Assembly: GCA_002706095.1 (NCBI GenBank)
Contig: PAJP01000022.1
Span: 62,001-126,000, forward strand
DNA from: Methylophaga sp.
Lineage (GTDB): Bacteria > Pseudomonadota > Gammaproteobacteria > Nitrosococcales > Methylophagaceae
Reading direction: 5' to 3'
Length of the DNA stretch: 64,000 nucleotides
The notes under the pieces are model-generated. The model had not been told where the DNA came from and made no database searches. It was given only the letters and a program-made list of their open reading frames with translations. Both the position numbers and the translations under genes were made by a program. Shown one piece after another: positions 8,291-17,548 of this stretch. Positions within the stretch are counted from its first letter, which is position 1; every line of letters begins with the position of its first letter.

Positions 8291-10111
8291 TCAATAGCGG
8301 CGCTCAACCAAGATTGAATTAGGAGAAACGGGAACTGACATTTCTTTTTGAAGCTGCTCTGTGGATAACAAAGGTGACATATCCTCCAATGGCATCGATA
8401 TCATCGAACCATTCGCTTGAGGAATAGCTGACACTTTTGGCCATAACGCTTCGTCTTTAATGATAGTAACATCACAAAGAATTGGGCCTGGATGATTGAG
8501 AACATATTGGATTTTTTCATCCAACTCACTGGCGTCATTTATACGAACAGCATCAAGGCCAATCGCTTCAGACAGTTTGACTAAGTCCGGTATCAATAAA
8601 CCGGCTTCTTGCCCTGTTGCCACATAGCGTTCATCAAAATAATTTCGTTGTGTATTTCTAATTGAGGCATAACCATTATTGTTCATAATGAATAGGCGTA
8701 TAGGTAAATTGAGGGATTTTAAGGTGCTTAATTCTTGAAGATTAAGCTGCAAACTTCCGTCACCTTCTACCGAGACAACGGGCTTTCTGCCTGAGGCCAG
8801 ACAGCCACCAATCGCCGCGGGCAAACCATAGCCCATAGAACCTAAACCCGAGGTGAGAAAAACACGCTGTCCGGTTTTGTTCACAAAGGTGGAATAAAAC
8901 ACTTCCACAGCTAAGCCCGAACTACCGGTAATGATCAGTTCATTCTCAGCTGTATAAGCTGATAGTCGATCAATAAAATGATAATGGCTGATTTCACCTT
9001 GCTCAGGAAAGGTTTGACCATCACAGCGAGGATAACGCTGTTTCCAGTCTGTAATTTTATGTATCCAGTCAGCATAGTCAGCAGGTGCGTCATTCACCTC
9101 AGTCATAAGCTGTTCAATAAAGGTTTTGGCATTCGCCTGAATTAAACGGGCTTTGGGTAGCTGATGTTTTTTCAGTTCAGAGGCGTCAATATCGACAATC
9201 ACTTTATCGGCATATTGAGCAAAGTTTTGCGGGTTATGGGCGGTGACCACATTATCCAGACGGGCGCCAATGCTGATCAATAAATCACAATTCTGGGCGG
9301 CAAAGTTTGCCGGTCTGAGTGCCACGGAACCTGGTCGACCAGCACATAATGAATGTTCGTAAGGAATTAGATCCAGAGAATTCCATGTGGTTAATACCGG
9401 AATACCGGTTTTTTCATAAAGTTGTTTGAATGCGTCAGCGGCACCTGATAGACGGATACCATGACCTGCCAGAATAATAGGACGCTCTGCCTGCTGAATG
9501 AGTTGGATAACTTCATCCAGCTCAAGTGCACAGTCTGACTCAGTGTCTGTATTCGACTCATCCCGGGCTAGCTCTTCCGGCTCAATCAAACTGGCTTGTA
9601 CATCCAAAGGCACATCCAGCCAGACAGGGCCTTTTCGCCCTGTCATCGCTTCATGTAAAGCCTTATCAAGATAAAGACCAATATTCTCTGGCTCATCAAC
9701 GGTGATGGCATATTTGGTAATGGGTTTAACCATCGACACGATATCGACTTCCTGCGGGCCCATTTGCCGTACACCGCTATCAGCTTTCATATCGGCCCGT
9801 TTCACCTGACCGGAAATAATCAGCAATGGCACAGACTCAATCCAGGCACCCGCTACGGCAGTTAAAGCATTGGTTGCACCTGGCCCTGTGGTGACCAGCG
9901 CCACACCGAGTGTTTCATTCACGCGAGAGTAGGCTTCAGCAGCAATCGCAGCCGCTTGTTCGTGATGAGTCGGTATGAAAGTGATATCAGGATTCTGTCC
10001 CAAGGCATCCACAAGATGCATGGCGCCACCACCAGGAAGTAAGAAAACCTCTTTAACACCTAATTCAGCCACTCGGGCAAAGATATAGTCAGCAACGCGT
10101 TGTTCGCTCAT
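8291..10111 (-). CDS. ThDP-dependent enzyme, acetolactate-synthase-like (possible YerE-type)
   Basis: About 606 residues with the three-domain layout of acetohydroxyacid synthase large subunits. The activating Glu is in THHEQAAAIAAEAYSR. The central domain holds PIILAGHGIR, and the C-terminal ThDP motif runs from VEGDGSLQLN to FIMNNNGYAS (GDG then NN about 25 residues later). No separate small subunit and no ilv genes are nearby, and the setting is a CDP-sugar operon. The best known precedent is YerE, an acetolactate-synthase homologue that transfers a two-carbon unit from pyruvate to CDP-4-keto-3,6-dideoxyglucose in yersiniose synthesis. That assignment is inference. The start is ATG 10111, overlapping the TGA of the NeuB-like gene (ATGA); the GTG at 10117 is less likely. 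Confidence 0.85.
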   Translation of the reverse strand: MSEQRVADYIFARVAELGVKEVFLLPGGGAMHLVDALGQNPDITFIPTHHEQAAAIAAEAYSRVNETLGVALVTTGPGATNALTAVAGAWIESVPLLIISGQVKRADMKADSGVRQMGPQEVDIVSMVKPITKYAITVDEPENIGLYLDKALHEAMTGRKGPVWLDVPLDVQASLIEPEELARDESNTDTESDCALELDEVIQLIQQAERPIILAGHGIRLSGAADAFKQLYEKTGIPVLTTWNSLDLIPYEHSLCAGRPGSVALRPANFAAQNCDLLISIGARLDNVVTAHNPQNFAQYADKVIVDIDASELKKHQLPKARLIQANAKTFIEQLMTEVNDAPADYADWIHKITDWKQRYPRCDGQTFPEQGEISHYHFIDRLSAYTAENELIITGSSGLAVEVFYSTFVNKTGQRVFLTSGLGSMGYGLPAAIGGCLASGRKPVVSVEGDGSLQLNLQELSTLKSLNLPIRLFIMNNNGYASIRNTQRNYFDERYVATGQEAGLLIPDLVKLSEAIGLDAVRINDASELDEKIQYVLNHPGPILCDVTIIKDEALWPKVSAIPQANGSMISMPLEDMSPLLSTEQLQKEMSVPVSPNSILVERRY

Positions 10112-11628
10112 GCCCACTCCGTAGTTAGCCAGTCAGCACGAAAGATCAGGTTCGTTTTGCGACGACTGTTCTGGTTGATGCTTTTATCGTCGTAATATGA
10201 GTCATCAGTGAAATGTGTGGTGGATAACTCTTCAAATATCGCCCCAGTTTCACTGCTAAAAGCATGTTTAACACCGCGCTCAACGGTGACCATTTCACCG
10301 GCTTTGATGGTTTTTAGCTCATCACCTAGTTGTAAGTGCATTTCTCCCGCCAGCACATTAAAGGTTTCTTCTTTTTTATGATGAGCGTGCACGGGATGAT
10401 TTTGTCCTGGCAGTAACACCAGAATCTTTTTACAGTATTCACGGTTAACCACATCAATAATGGTCGCACCTGTTTCTTCGAACTTCTCGATGCCATAGTG
10501 ATGCGATAATTGGCAGTTCACGCCATCCGCAATAGCAATACCGGCTTCACGTAATAAAGCACACACTTTAGATAATGAAGCTGAAACCATGTCACGGGTA
10601 TCGGTGATTTCTAATTGCTCGAGTAATAAAGGTTCATTAGCCTTTACCGCCGCTTTTAACTCAAACTGTTTGTATTTGGATAAGTCATTAGCTAATAGTT
10701 GACCGGGTTGACTTGGAATCGCCAAGTAAAAATCTTCTGTTTGCAATGCTTTGCCTGCAGCGAGATCTTGTTTAGCAAACACCGCTCGGCGTAATGAATT
10801 CAGTGTGGTTAATTCTGTCTCTGTCACCGCCACACGCTCGCCCTCAAGACCAAGCATGGCATAAGCTTCTTGCGCTGAGAGTAACCATTGTCTGACTTGT
10901 TCAGGGTTCGCCGAGTAAGCATTGAGCTCACCTACCCCAACATGCTTTTCAAACAGCTGCGCCCCCATGGCGACGGCCATTTTTACTGCTTCCGTCTCAT
11001 TAGGATTTTCATGGGTTGAATAGCCCACCGTCACCTCAGGAAACCGTTGTTTTAATAGAGCAATTTGACCTAATTGTAAATTTTGTCGTGGCGTTGGATA
11101 TTCACCAACACAATGCATCACCGCTAACTGTTTGTGGCGATGTAAGAAAAACTGAACGACATTGTCAATCTCTTCCATCGTGGCACCGGCGGTAGACATC
11201 ACCAGCGGCAAAGAGGATTGAGCGATACGTTCTAGTAATGGCCAATCAGTAAGTGAACAGGAGGCAATTTTTAAGATGTCAAAACCATGTTGTTCAATCC
11301 AGTCAACAGAGGCTTCATCAAACGGCGTACACATGGAAATAAAGCCTGCTTCATCAATGGCTTTTTTTAACTCCAGCAGTTGGGCTTCGTCTAACTCTGT
11401 ATCACGAAACCGTTTAACGTATTTAATATCTTGTCTATCGCGATAATCAGGATGAATAAAGGTTTTCAGGTTACGGTACTGCAATTTAAAGGCAAACTGG
11501 AAAGGAAAGTCGTCACATACTTGTTTCATCTGCTGAATAACCTGCTTGCCATGAGCAATATCACCTTGGTGATTATTGGCCATTTCCAGCACGAATAACT
11601 TTTGATACATCGGTGTTTTGTCAGTCAT
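10108..11628 (-). CDS. NeuB-family synthase fused to SAF and cupin domains
   Basis: About 506 residues in three parts. Residues ~10-270 are a NeuB/PseI/LegI-type TIM barrel (EMANNHQGD, MCTPFDEASVDWIEQHG, MSTAGATMEEIDN, MHCVGEYPTP, VGYSTHENP, LFEKHVGVGE). Residues ~280-345 are an SAF/antifreeze-like domain (LRRAVFAKQDLAAGKAL...AIPSQPGQ). Residues ~390-480 are a cupin (LPGQNHPVHAHHKKEETFNV, with a His/Glu metal pattern, then GVKHAFSS). NeuB enzymes condense phosphoenolpyruvate with a hexose or hexosamine derivative to give a 2-keto nonulosonate-like acid. Typical members are ~350 residues, so the ~150-residue cupin tail is an addition, resembling sugar-isomerase-type cupins such as D-lyxose isomerase. 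It starts at ATG 11628, immediately after the rfbH-like stop, and overlaps the ThDP gene by 4 bases. Confidence 0.85.
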   Translation of the reverse strand: MTDKTPMYQKLFVLEMANNHQGDIAHGKQVIQQMKQVCDDFPFQFAFKLQYRNLKTFIHPDYRDRQDIKYVKRFRDTELDEAQLLELKKAIDEAGFISMCTPFDEASVDWIEQHGFDILKIASCSLTDWPLLERIAQSSLPLVMSTAGATMEEIDNVVQFFLHRHKQLAVMHCVGEYPTPRQNLQLGQIALLKQRFPEVTVGYSTHENPNETEAVKMAVAMGAQLFEKHVGVGELNAYSANPEQVRQWLLSAQEAYAMLGLEGERVAVTETELTTLNSLRRAVFAKQDLAAGKALQTEDFYLAIPSQPGQLLANDLSKYKQFELKAAVKANEPLLLEQLEITDTRDMVSASLSKVCALLREAGIAIADGVNCQLSHHYGIEKFEETGATIIDVVNREYCKKILVLLPGQNHPVHAHHKKEETFNVLAGEMHLQLGDELKTIKAGEMVTVERGVKHAFSSETGAIFEELSTTHFTDDSYYDDKSINQNSRRKTNLIFRADWLTTEWA

Positions 11629-11631
11629 CAC

Positions 11632-13284
11632 TCACACTTTGAAATAAGATTGGATAGTGTCGATCATATAATCAATCATCTCATCAGATAGCCCCGGAAA
11701 AACGCCGATCCACAACGAATCATTCATGACCTGATCGGTGACGGTTAATTCGCCAACTTTACGATAGCTTTGCTGTTCAAAATACGGCTGTTTGATAAGA
11801 TTACCGCCAAAAACCAGCCGGTTGGCTATCTTATGTTGTTCAAGATACTGAATAAATTCAGCTCGATTACCTTGTTTTAAGGTAATAGCAAAACCAAACC
11901 AGGACGGTTCAGCATTATTTTCTGCTTCCGGCAGTAACAAATAATCTTGTAGAGAAGTTAAGCCAGCATATAAACGTTGAAAGTTAGCTTTACGCTTTTC
12001 AATAAAGCCCGTGACTTTATCCAATTGAGACAAGCCCACAGCGGCCTGCATATCAGAAATTTTCAGGTTATAGCCAAGATGAGAATAGGTGTATTTATGA
12101 TCATAGCCACAAGGCAATTGCCCTAATTGATAACTAAAGCGTTTATTGCAGGTATTATCTTTGCCTGGCTCACAAAAACAGTCTCTGCCCCAATCACGAA
12201 ATGACTCCAGAATCAATTTTAGTTGACCATTGTTGGTATAAACCGCGCCACCTTCTCCCATCGTAATATGATGAGCCGGATAAAAGCTTAAGGTTGCAAT
12301 ATCACCAAAAGTGCCTACATGACGGGGCTTATCTAACTCAATTACTTGTCCACGATAATCTGTAAGCTCAACGGAGGGTGAATAAGTGGTGCCTAATGCA
12401 TCACAACAATCTTCGATTAACCATAAATTATGTTGACGGGCAAAACGCACAACAGCATCAATATTGAACGTATTCCCTAATGTATGCGCCATCATGATGG
12501 CTCGGGTTTTATCAGATAACGCCGCCTCAAGCTGACTGACGTCGATATTGTAAGAAGGTAAGGTAATATCAACAAAAACCGGGACTAAACCGTTTTGTAA
12601 GATGGGATTCACCGTAGTCGGGAACCCAGCCGCGACAGTGATGACTTCATCGCCTTTTTGTAATGCTTTATCACCTAACTTAGGTGACGTCAGTGCAGTT
12701 AATGCCAACAAGTTCGCTGAAGAACCTGAGTTTACCGTGAGAACATGTTTTACATCGATAAATTCTGCCAGTGCTTTTTCAAACTGGGCATTAAACCGTC
12801 CTGTTGTTAGCCACCCATCCAGTGAGGCATCCACCATATGCTGGATATCATTGTTATCCAAAACTTTTCCAGACACTGCAACAGCATTCTGCCCAGGCAG
12901 GAAAGCCTTTGATTGAAATTTATGTTGGCTGTAGCGTTTCACTTGACGTTGAACTAAGGCACGTAATAACGCTTCTACTGTTGAAGCCGAAAGTTGACCT
13001 TGTCGACTGGCGATATTCATTGGACCAGTAAAAATAGGCTGCCGTAAATCCAGGTATTCTGCTGAACGGCTTGCTGTCGCTTCCGATAACAAAAACCAGT
13101 TATCCACTGAAGTTGAAGGATTGTCTGTTAAAGCCATTACTTCATAACACTCTATGACGGCTTCTTCCTGAGAAATCACGACACATAAAGTTGGCGAGGT
13201 GGCAGGTTTATTGACAACACACAGTTCACCGCAAGTAAAAGTAGCAGCGTGATTGGTCATATCATGAGAATACATTGGGTTCAT
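11632..13284 (-). CDS. rfbH: RfbH/DdhC-like CDP-4-keto-6-deoxyglucose 3-dehydrase with N-terminal extension
   Basis: 550 residues. From about residue 110 on it matches RfbH/DdhC/AscC (E1), the PMP-dependent, iron-sulfur 3-dehydrase that starts C-3 deoxygenation of CDP-4-keto-6-deoxyglucose. Landmarks are [29 protein letters not shown] and [13 protein letters not shown]. The last has His where aminotransferases have the PLP lysine, the hallmark of this E1. The cluster cysteines are in [17 protein letters not shown]. RfbH proteins are usually ~435 residues. The extra ~105 N-terminal residues ([19 protein letters not shown] through [14 protein letters not shown]) have no counterpart I recognise. 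E1 needs an NADH-dependent flavin/iron-sulfur reductase partner (DdhD/AscD), and none is in this window. It is followed directly by the NeuB-like gene and preceded 14 bases upstream by the CDP-glucose dehydratase. Confidence 0.9.
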   Translation of the reverse strand: MNPMYSHDMTNHAATFTCGELCVVNKPATSPTLCVVISQEEAVIECYEVMALTDNPSTSVDNWFLLSEATASRSAEYLDLRQPIFTGPMNIASRQGQLSASTVEALLRALVQRQVKRYSQHKFQSKAFLPGQNAVAVSGKVLDNNDIQHMVDASLDGWLTTGRFNAQFEKALAEFIDVKHVLTVNSGSSANLLALTALTSPKLGDKALQKGDEVITVAAGFPTTVNPILQNGLVPVFVDITLPSYNIDVSQLEAALSDKTRAIMMAHTLGNTFNIDAVVRFARQHNLWLIEDCCDALGTTYSPSVELTDYRGQVIELDKPRHVGTFGDIATLSFYPAHHITMGEGGAVYTNNGQLKLILESFRDWGRDCFCEPGKDNTCNKRFSYQLGQLPCGYDHKYTYSHLGYNLKISDMQAAVGLSQLDKVTGFIEKRKANFQRLYAGLTSLQDYLLLPEAENNAEPSWFGFAITLKQGNRAEFIQYLEQHKIANRLVFGGNLIKQPYFEQQSYRKVGELTVTDQVMNDSLWIGVFPGLSDEMIDYMIDTIQSYFKV

Positions 13285-13298
13285 AATGTTGCTTTATG

Positions 13299-14378
13299 TT
13301 ATCGAGCTCGCTTACTCGCCTGAACAAACTGCTGAATTTGTTGCAGGCTTATCTCGCGCATGGGCTTTCCAGAATAAAAAGCATCATACCAGTCAAATGT
13401 GAGAGACAGTGCATCATCAATATGCCAAACAGGTTGCCAGTCTAATTGTTGTCGGGCTTTACTACAGTCGAGCATCAGTATTGATGCTTCATGATGCTCG
13501 TTATGCTGAGGTGCAAACCAATCAAGAGACGGCCAACGCTGCTGAGCAAATTCCACAATATAATCTACAGGCTTCGTGTCTTCCATAGCAGGACCAAAAT
13601 TCCATGCATCAGCTACTTCCGCACCGCGCTCAACCATGTGTTGAGCCAGTAATAAATAACCTGATAAAGGCTCCAATACATGCTGCCAAGGTCTAATAGC
13701 TCGCGGATGACGAATCTCAAGCGAATGACCTGTCTGATTGGCCTTTATTAAATCTGGGATTAACCGGTATTCAGACCAATCACCGCCACCAATCACATTA
13801 CCGGCACGCGCACTAGCGACGGCAGTTTTATTACCCATAAAAAAGGACTGTCGATAGGCACTGGTGACAAGCTCGGCACAGCCTTTACTATTGCTGTATG
13901 GGTCATGCCCACCCAACCGATCGTTTTCGCGGTATGGCCAAGACCACTCATGATTTTCGTAACATTTATCTGAGGTCACCACGACCACAGCTTGAACACT
14001 GGGACAATGTCTGACGGCTTCTAGAAGATTGACTGTCCCCATCACATTGGTTTGATAGGTTTCAACAGGAACAAGGTAACTGGGTTTAACTAATGACTGT
14101 GCAGCGAGATGAAACACCACATCGGGCTGTGTCTGATTCACAAGTTCAGATAGCGTTGATAAATCAGAAATATCTGCCATCACAGAGTTGATAATTGTCT
14201 CTAACTCGAGAGTTTCATATATTGAAGGTGTGGTATTTGGCGCAAGCGCATAACCCGTTACTTTGGCGCCAAGCTGAGTTAACCACAAGCTCAACCAGCT
14301 ACCTTTAAAACCGGTATGTCCGGTAATCAGAACGGATTTGTTATGCCAAAAAGTCTTATCAATCACCACACTTTCCAT
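13299..14378 (-). CDS. rfbG: CDP-glucose 4,6-dehydratase
   Basis: About 359 residues, an extended [23 protein letters not shown] is the RfbG/DdhB signature at the nucleotide-binding loop, followed by [15 protein letters not shown] and [13 protein letters not shown], which carries the YxxxK catalytic pair. [20 protein letters not shown] is also typical of the family. It converts CDP-glucose to CDP-4-keto-6-deoxyglucose. I prefer the ATG at 14378 (AGG six bases upstream; protein begins [14 protein letters not shown], as family members do) over the one at 14399. Either way it overlaps the end of the cytidylyltransferase gene, so the two are coupled. Confidence 0.93.
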   Translation of the reverse strand: MESVVIDKTFWHNKSVLITGHTGFKGSWLSLWLTQLGAKVTGYALAPNTTPSIYETLELETIINSVMADISDLSTLSELVNQTQPDVVFHLAAQSLVKPSYLVPVETYQTNVMGTVNLLEAVRHCPSVQAVVVVTSDKCYENHEWSWPYRENDRLGGHDPYSNSKGCAELVTSAYRQSFFMGNKTAVASARAGNVIGGGDWSEYRLIPDLIKANQTGHSLEIRHPRAIRPWQHVLEPLSGYLLLAQHMVERGAEVADAWNFGPAMEDTKPVDYIVEFAQQRWPSLDWFAPQHNEHHEASILMLDCSKARQQLDWQPVWHIDDALSLTFDWYDAFYSGKPMREISLQQIQQFVQASKRAR

Positions 14379-15133
14379 GGTGCCTGATTTGACTGCCATA
14401 AGTGCTCAAGGTGCTGTTTGTCTCTAAGCGTATCCATGGGTTGCCAAAACCCCTCATGTCGGAATACTCGTAACTGTTTTTCAGCTACTAATTTCTCCAA
14501 TGGTCGGCCTTCCCAACTCGTCTTATCGTCGCTGATGTAATCAATCACTTTGGGTGACAACACAAAAAAGCCACCACTGACCATACTGTTATCACCCTTG
14601 GGTTTTTCCTGAAAGTTAATCACGCAATCATCTTTAATATCCAAGGCGCCAAATTTTGCCTGTGGATAAGCAGCCGTGACCGTGGCAAGATTTCCATGTT
14701 GTTGATGAAATTCGATACTGCCAGCTATATCAATATTACCGACACCATCACCGTAGGTTAAACAGAAAGCGTCTTCATCTTTGACATAATCGGCGATCCG
14801 ACGAATACGCCCGCCCGTCATACTATTGTCACCTGTGTCCACTAAGGTTACTTTCCAAGGCTCCGCATGCGCTTCATGTACATGCATTTTATTATTTTGC
14901 ATATCAAACGTGACGTCTGACATATGCAAAAAATAATTCGCAAAATACTCCTTGATGAGATAACCCTTATATCCACAGCAGATAATAAAATCATTCACGC
15001 CATGATAGGAATAGATTTTCATAATATGCCAAAGAATAGGCTTTCCACCTATTTCTATCATTGGTTTCGGCTTATTGATGGACTCTTCACTGATACGGGT
15101 GCCTAAACCACCAGCCAGGATTACTGCTTTCAT
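14363..15133 (-). CDS. rfbF: Glucose-1-phosphate cytidylyltransferase
   Basis: 256 residues, the usual length for RfbF/DdhA. The N-terminal nucleotidyltransferase motif is [19 protein letters not shown], followed by [17 protein letters not shown], the Asp-containing [11 protein letters not shown] and [13 protein letters not shown]. It makes CDP-glucose from CTP and glucose-1-phosphate, the entry step for the CDP-sugar genes that follow. It starts 36 bases after the flgL stop, in the same direction. The start has no visible Shine-Dalgarno sequence (upstream bases are TTATAAAAAT). It is probably co-transcribed with flgHIJKL; no better promoter is visible in the short gap. Confidence 0.94.
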   Translation of the reverse strand: MKAVILAGGLGTRISEESINKPKPMIEIGGKPILWHIMKIYSYHGVNDFIICCGYKGYLIKEYFANYFLHMSDVTFDMQNNKMHVHEAHAEPWKVTLVDTGDNSMTGGRIRRIADYVKDEDAFCLTYGDGVGNIDIAGSIEFHQQHGNLATVTAAYPQAKFGALDIKDDCVINFQEKPKGDNSMVSGGFFVLSPKVIDYISDDKTSWEGRPLEKLVAEKQLRVFRHEGFWQPMDTLRDKQHLEHLWQSNQAPWKVW

Positions 15134-15169
15134 ATTTTTATAACTGACGAGTGTAAAAATGTCAGTGTT

Positions 15170-16075
15170 TCATAAAAAGTTAAAGAGGGACAGTCCTTGC
15201 ACTTTGACATAGGCTTGTTGAGCCGCCTGCAAACCCGTTGTTTGCGAGTTTAAGCGTGAAATGGCTTCGGCATAATCCAAGTCTTTAAGTTTAGTTAGGC
15301 TCGTTTCCAGACTAGCTAAGCTGTCTTCATTAATACTACGTTGCTGGTCTATTGAATTGATTCGGGCACCTACAGCGGTTCTTGCTGTCGTTAATGAATC
15401 AATGGCTGTCGACATATTATCAAGAAACTCACCATTATTAGGGGCTGTGCCTATAGTATTGGCTTTAAGCGCGGTAGAAAAATCATCAATGGTTTGGAAA
15501 ACCGCCTGAGTAGTTGTGTCGGCATTGGTGATAACAAATAGCTCATCGCCGGGAAAGGTTGCTTCAACAGAATAATCGCTGCCTACACGCATACTGCGTT
15601 GCCCACCATCGCCGCCATAAGCAAATGTGGTAGTGTCAAACGCTTGTGTAAAAGATTGATAACCAGAGAATAAAAACTCGCCGTTCGCATCTGTGGTGTT
15701 CGCCAGGCTCACGAGAGACTTATTCAACTCATCAATTTCTTCTGCGATACCTGCTCGGGCATTGGCATCGTTGCTGTCATTAAGTGCTTGCACAGCCAGC
15801 TCACGGATCCGTTGAACAATATTTGTTGCACTGGTTAAGGCATTTTCAGCGGCATTAAGTTTGTTATTAGCCACATCGGCATTCGCCTGATACTGTTCGT
15901 TGATGCTGACTTCACGCTGATAGTTCAATGACTTTACTGCTGCCACCGGGTCATCTGACGGTCTTAGAATTCGTTGCCCCGTTGAGACTTGTAACTGGGT
16001 ATCCGCCAACTGCTTTTGTTGGGCCAGCATCGTATCAACACTTTGCTGTTGAATATAGGATGTAGAAATTCTCAT
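15170..16075 (-). CDS. flgL: Flagellar hook-filament junction protein FlgL (HAP3)
   Basis: 301 residues. It has the flagellin-like N-terminal coiled coil (MRISTSYIQQQSVDTMLAQQ, RILRPSDDPVAA) and the C-terminal coiled coil (LNSQTTGLQAAQQAYVKVQG) that form the D0/D1 core, with a short variable middle. With FlgK it joins the hook to the flagellin filament outside the cell and is exported by the flagellar type III system. It is the last flagellar gene of the flgHIJKL set and lies 9 bases after flgK. The island that follows in the same direction is probably for filament glycosylation. Confidence 0.94.
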   Translation of the reverse strand: MRISTSYIQQQSVDTMLAQQKQLADTQLQVSTGQRILRPSDDPVAAVKSLNYQREVSINEQYQANADVANNKLNAAENALTSATNIVQRIRELAVQALNDSNDANARAGIAEEIDELNKSLVSLANTTDANGEFLFSGYQSFTQAFDTTTFAYGGDGGQRSMRVGSDYSVEATFPGDELFVITNADTTTQAVFQTIDDFSTALKANTIGTAPNNGEFLDNMSTAIDSLTTARTAVGARINSIDQQRSINEDSLASLETSLTKLKDLDYAEAISRLNSQTTGLQAAQQAYVKVQGLSLFNFL

Positions 16076-16084
16076 GATAATCTC

Positions 16085-17521
16085 CTAAACAGCATTAATC
16101 AGTGAATCAAAAATAGTATTGGACACAATAATGATCTGTGATGCCGCCTGATAGGCTTGCTGAAACTTGATCAGCTGAGCGGCTTCTTCATCCAGATTTA
16201 CACCGCCTACCGCGTCGAAACGCTGTTCGGTCTGCTGCAACAATGCTAATTGTGTTTCCTGACTGGCTTCTGCTTGCTGAGTTCTGGTGGCGACATCAGA
16301 CACCAGCACGGCATAACCTTCTGATAGGGAACGAGTTACACCGGGGGCAATGGTCACGAGCGTTTTATCTGTTTCCAGATTAGCCAGCGCCAAAGCGTTT
16401 TCGTTATTGCCAGAGCCAGAAATATTTATCGTACCTGTTGCCGCATCAAATTTAGAGGAAGCGGCAATAGCACGCGGATCACTGATTGCCAAGGAGATCG
16501 TGGCAGCGGTAATATTTGCCGGGTTAAAGAAATCCCCACCATCATTACCATCCAAATCAACTGAACCCTGACCGCCATTGGCAATATTCGTCGTGTTGTT
16601 GTGGACAGCATTAAAACCTTCCACAACGGCTTGTGCCAACACATCAAGCTCCGCTCTCACATCATCGATAATCGTGTCACGGAAATCCAAAGCCCCACCT
16701 AAGGTACCACCAGATAACTGACTGGTAATATTCGTACTACTATCACCGTAGCCAATACCTAATCTTGGTGGACTGGTTGAGGTATCCGTAACCGTCGTTA
16801 GAGCCATACTTTTTGTGCCCGCGACAAGGGCCTGGCCATTACCAATCAGGATATTTGTGGTGCCGTTTGATTGCTCAATAACATTCACTGAGACGATCTC
16901 GGAAAGATCTGTGATCAGTTTGTCACGCTTATCAAGTAAATCATTCGGTGATCCACCAGCACCTGTGGCGGCAGTAATGGCCGAATTTAACTCGGCAATA
17001 CTTTTCGACAGATTATTGATGTCATCAATGGCAACGGTGATATCGTAATCAACCTGCTCGTCTAGCTTTGTTAGCTGTGAGTCCATGGTGTTAAAACGAT
17101 TCGCTAAGAGTTCACCACGGGTCAGCATCAATTGTCTGGCCGCTATAGAGGTAGGATCGTTTGCCACCTCATTTACTGAGTTGAAAAACTCACTGATGCC
17201 TGTACTCAGACCTAAGTCTTCCGAACCAAGTAGATCATCTACCTGTTGTGAATAACTGAGATAGCTTCTTTGGGCTGCTTCTTGTGCGGTATACGTTCTA
17301 ACCTGGCTCGCCAGAAAGGTGTCATAAACACGTTCAACCGAGGTTATCTGTACACCCGTACCAAAATACATATCTCCTTTGTAGTCAGGTGTACGGGTGG
17401 CTTGGTCAGCACGCTGGCGAGTGTATCCCTCAGTATTGACGTTACTGATGTTATGACTTGTCGTCGATAAATTACCTTGGGCTGTTAATAATGCCGATGT
17501 CCCAATCCCTAGCAGACTCAT
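16085..17521 (-). CDS. flgK: Flagellar hook-associated protein FlgK (HAP1)
   Basis: 478 residues, on the short side for FlgK (E. coli 547). The N-terminus has the rod/hook family motif LLTAQGNLSTTSHNISNVNT, followed by EGYTRQRADQ. The C-terminus ends in the conserved coiled coil EEAAQLIKFQQAYQAASQII. The middle holds the FlgK helical region (NSVNEVANDPTSIAARQLML). It forms the first hook-filament junction zone. It lies 27 bases after flgJ and 9 before flgL in one unit. Its shortness is in the variable domain, and both export/assembly ends are intact. Confidence 0.94.
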   Translation of the reverse strand: MSLLGIGTSALLTAQGNLSTTSHNISNVNTEGYTRQRADQATRTPDYKGDMYFGTGVQITSVERVYDTFLASQVRTYTAQEAAQRSYLSYSQQVDDLLGSEDLGLSTGISEFFNSVNEVANDPTSIAARQLMLTRGELLANRFNTMDSQLTKLDEQVDYDITVAIDDINNLSKSIAELNSAITAATGAGGSPNDLLDKRDKLITDLSEIVSVNVIEQSNGTTNILIGNGQALVAGTKSMALTTVTDTSTSPPRLGIGYGDSSTNITSQLSGGTLGGALDFRDTIIDDVRAELDVLAQAVVEGFNAVHNNTTNIANGGQGSVDLDGNDGGDFFNPANITAATISLAISDPRAIAASSKFDAATGTINISGSGNNENALALANLETDKTLVTIAPGVTRSLSEGYAVLVSDVATRTQQAEASQETQLALLQQTEQRFDAVGGVNLDEEAAQLIKFQQAYQAASQIIIVSNTIFDSLINAV

Positions 17522-17548
17522 GGCATGCTCCTTAACTCGTCAGCGTGA

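Noticed and set aside
8260-8307. Longer N-terminus for the C-methyltransferase from a TTG
   Set aside because: It overlaps the end of the ThDP gene and adds residues before the usual MSLYCRVC start.
12270-12320. Missing PLP lysine in the RfbH-like protein as a sign of inactivation
   Set aside because: His at this place ([10 protein letters not shown]) is the normal state of RfbH/E1 enzymes, which use PMP without a Schiff-base lysine.
15143-15166. ACTGAC...GTCAGT hairpin after flgL as a terminator
   Set aside because: Six-base stem with a 12-base AT-rich loop and no T-tract on the minus strand; too weak to call.
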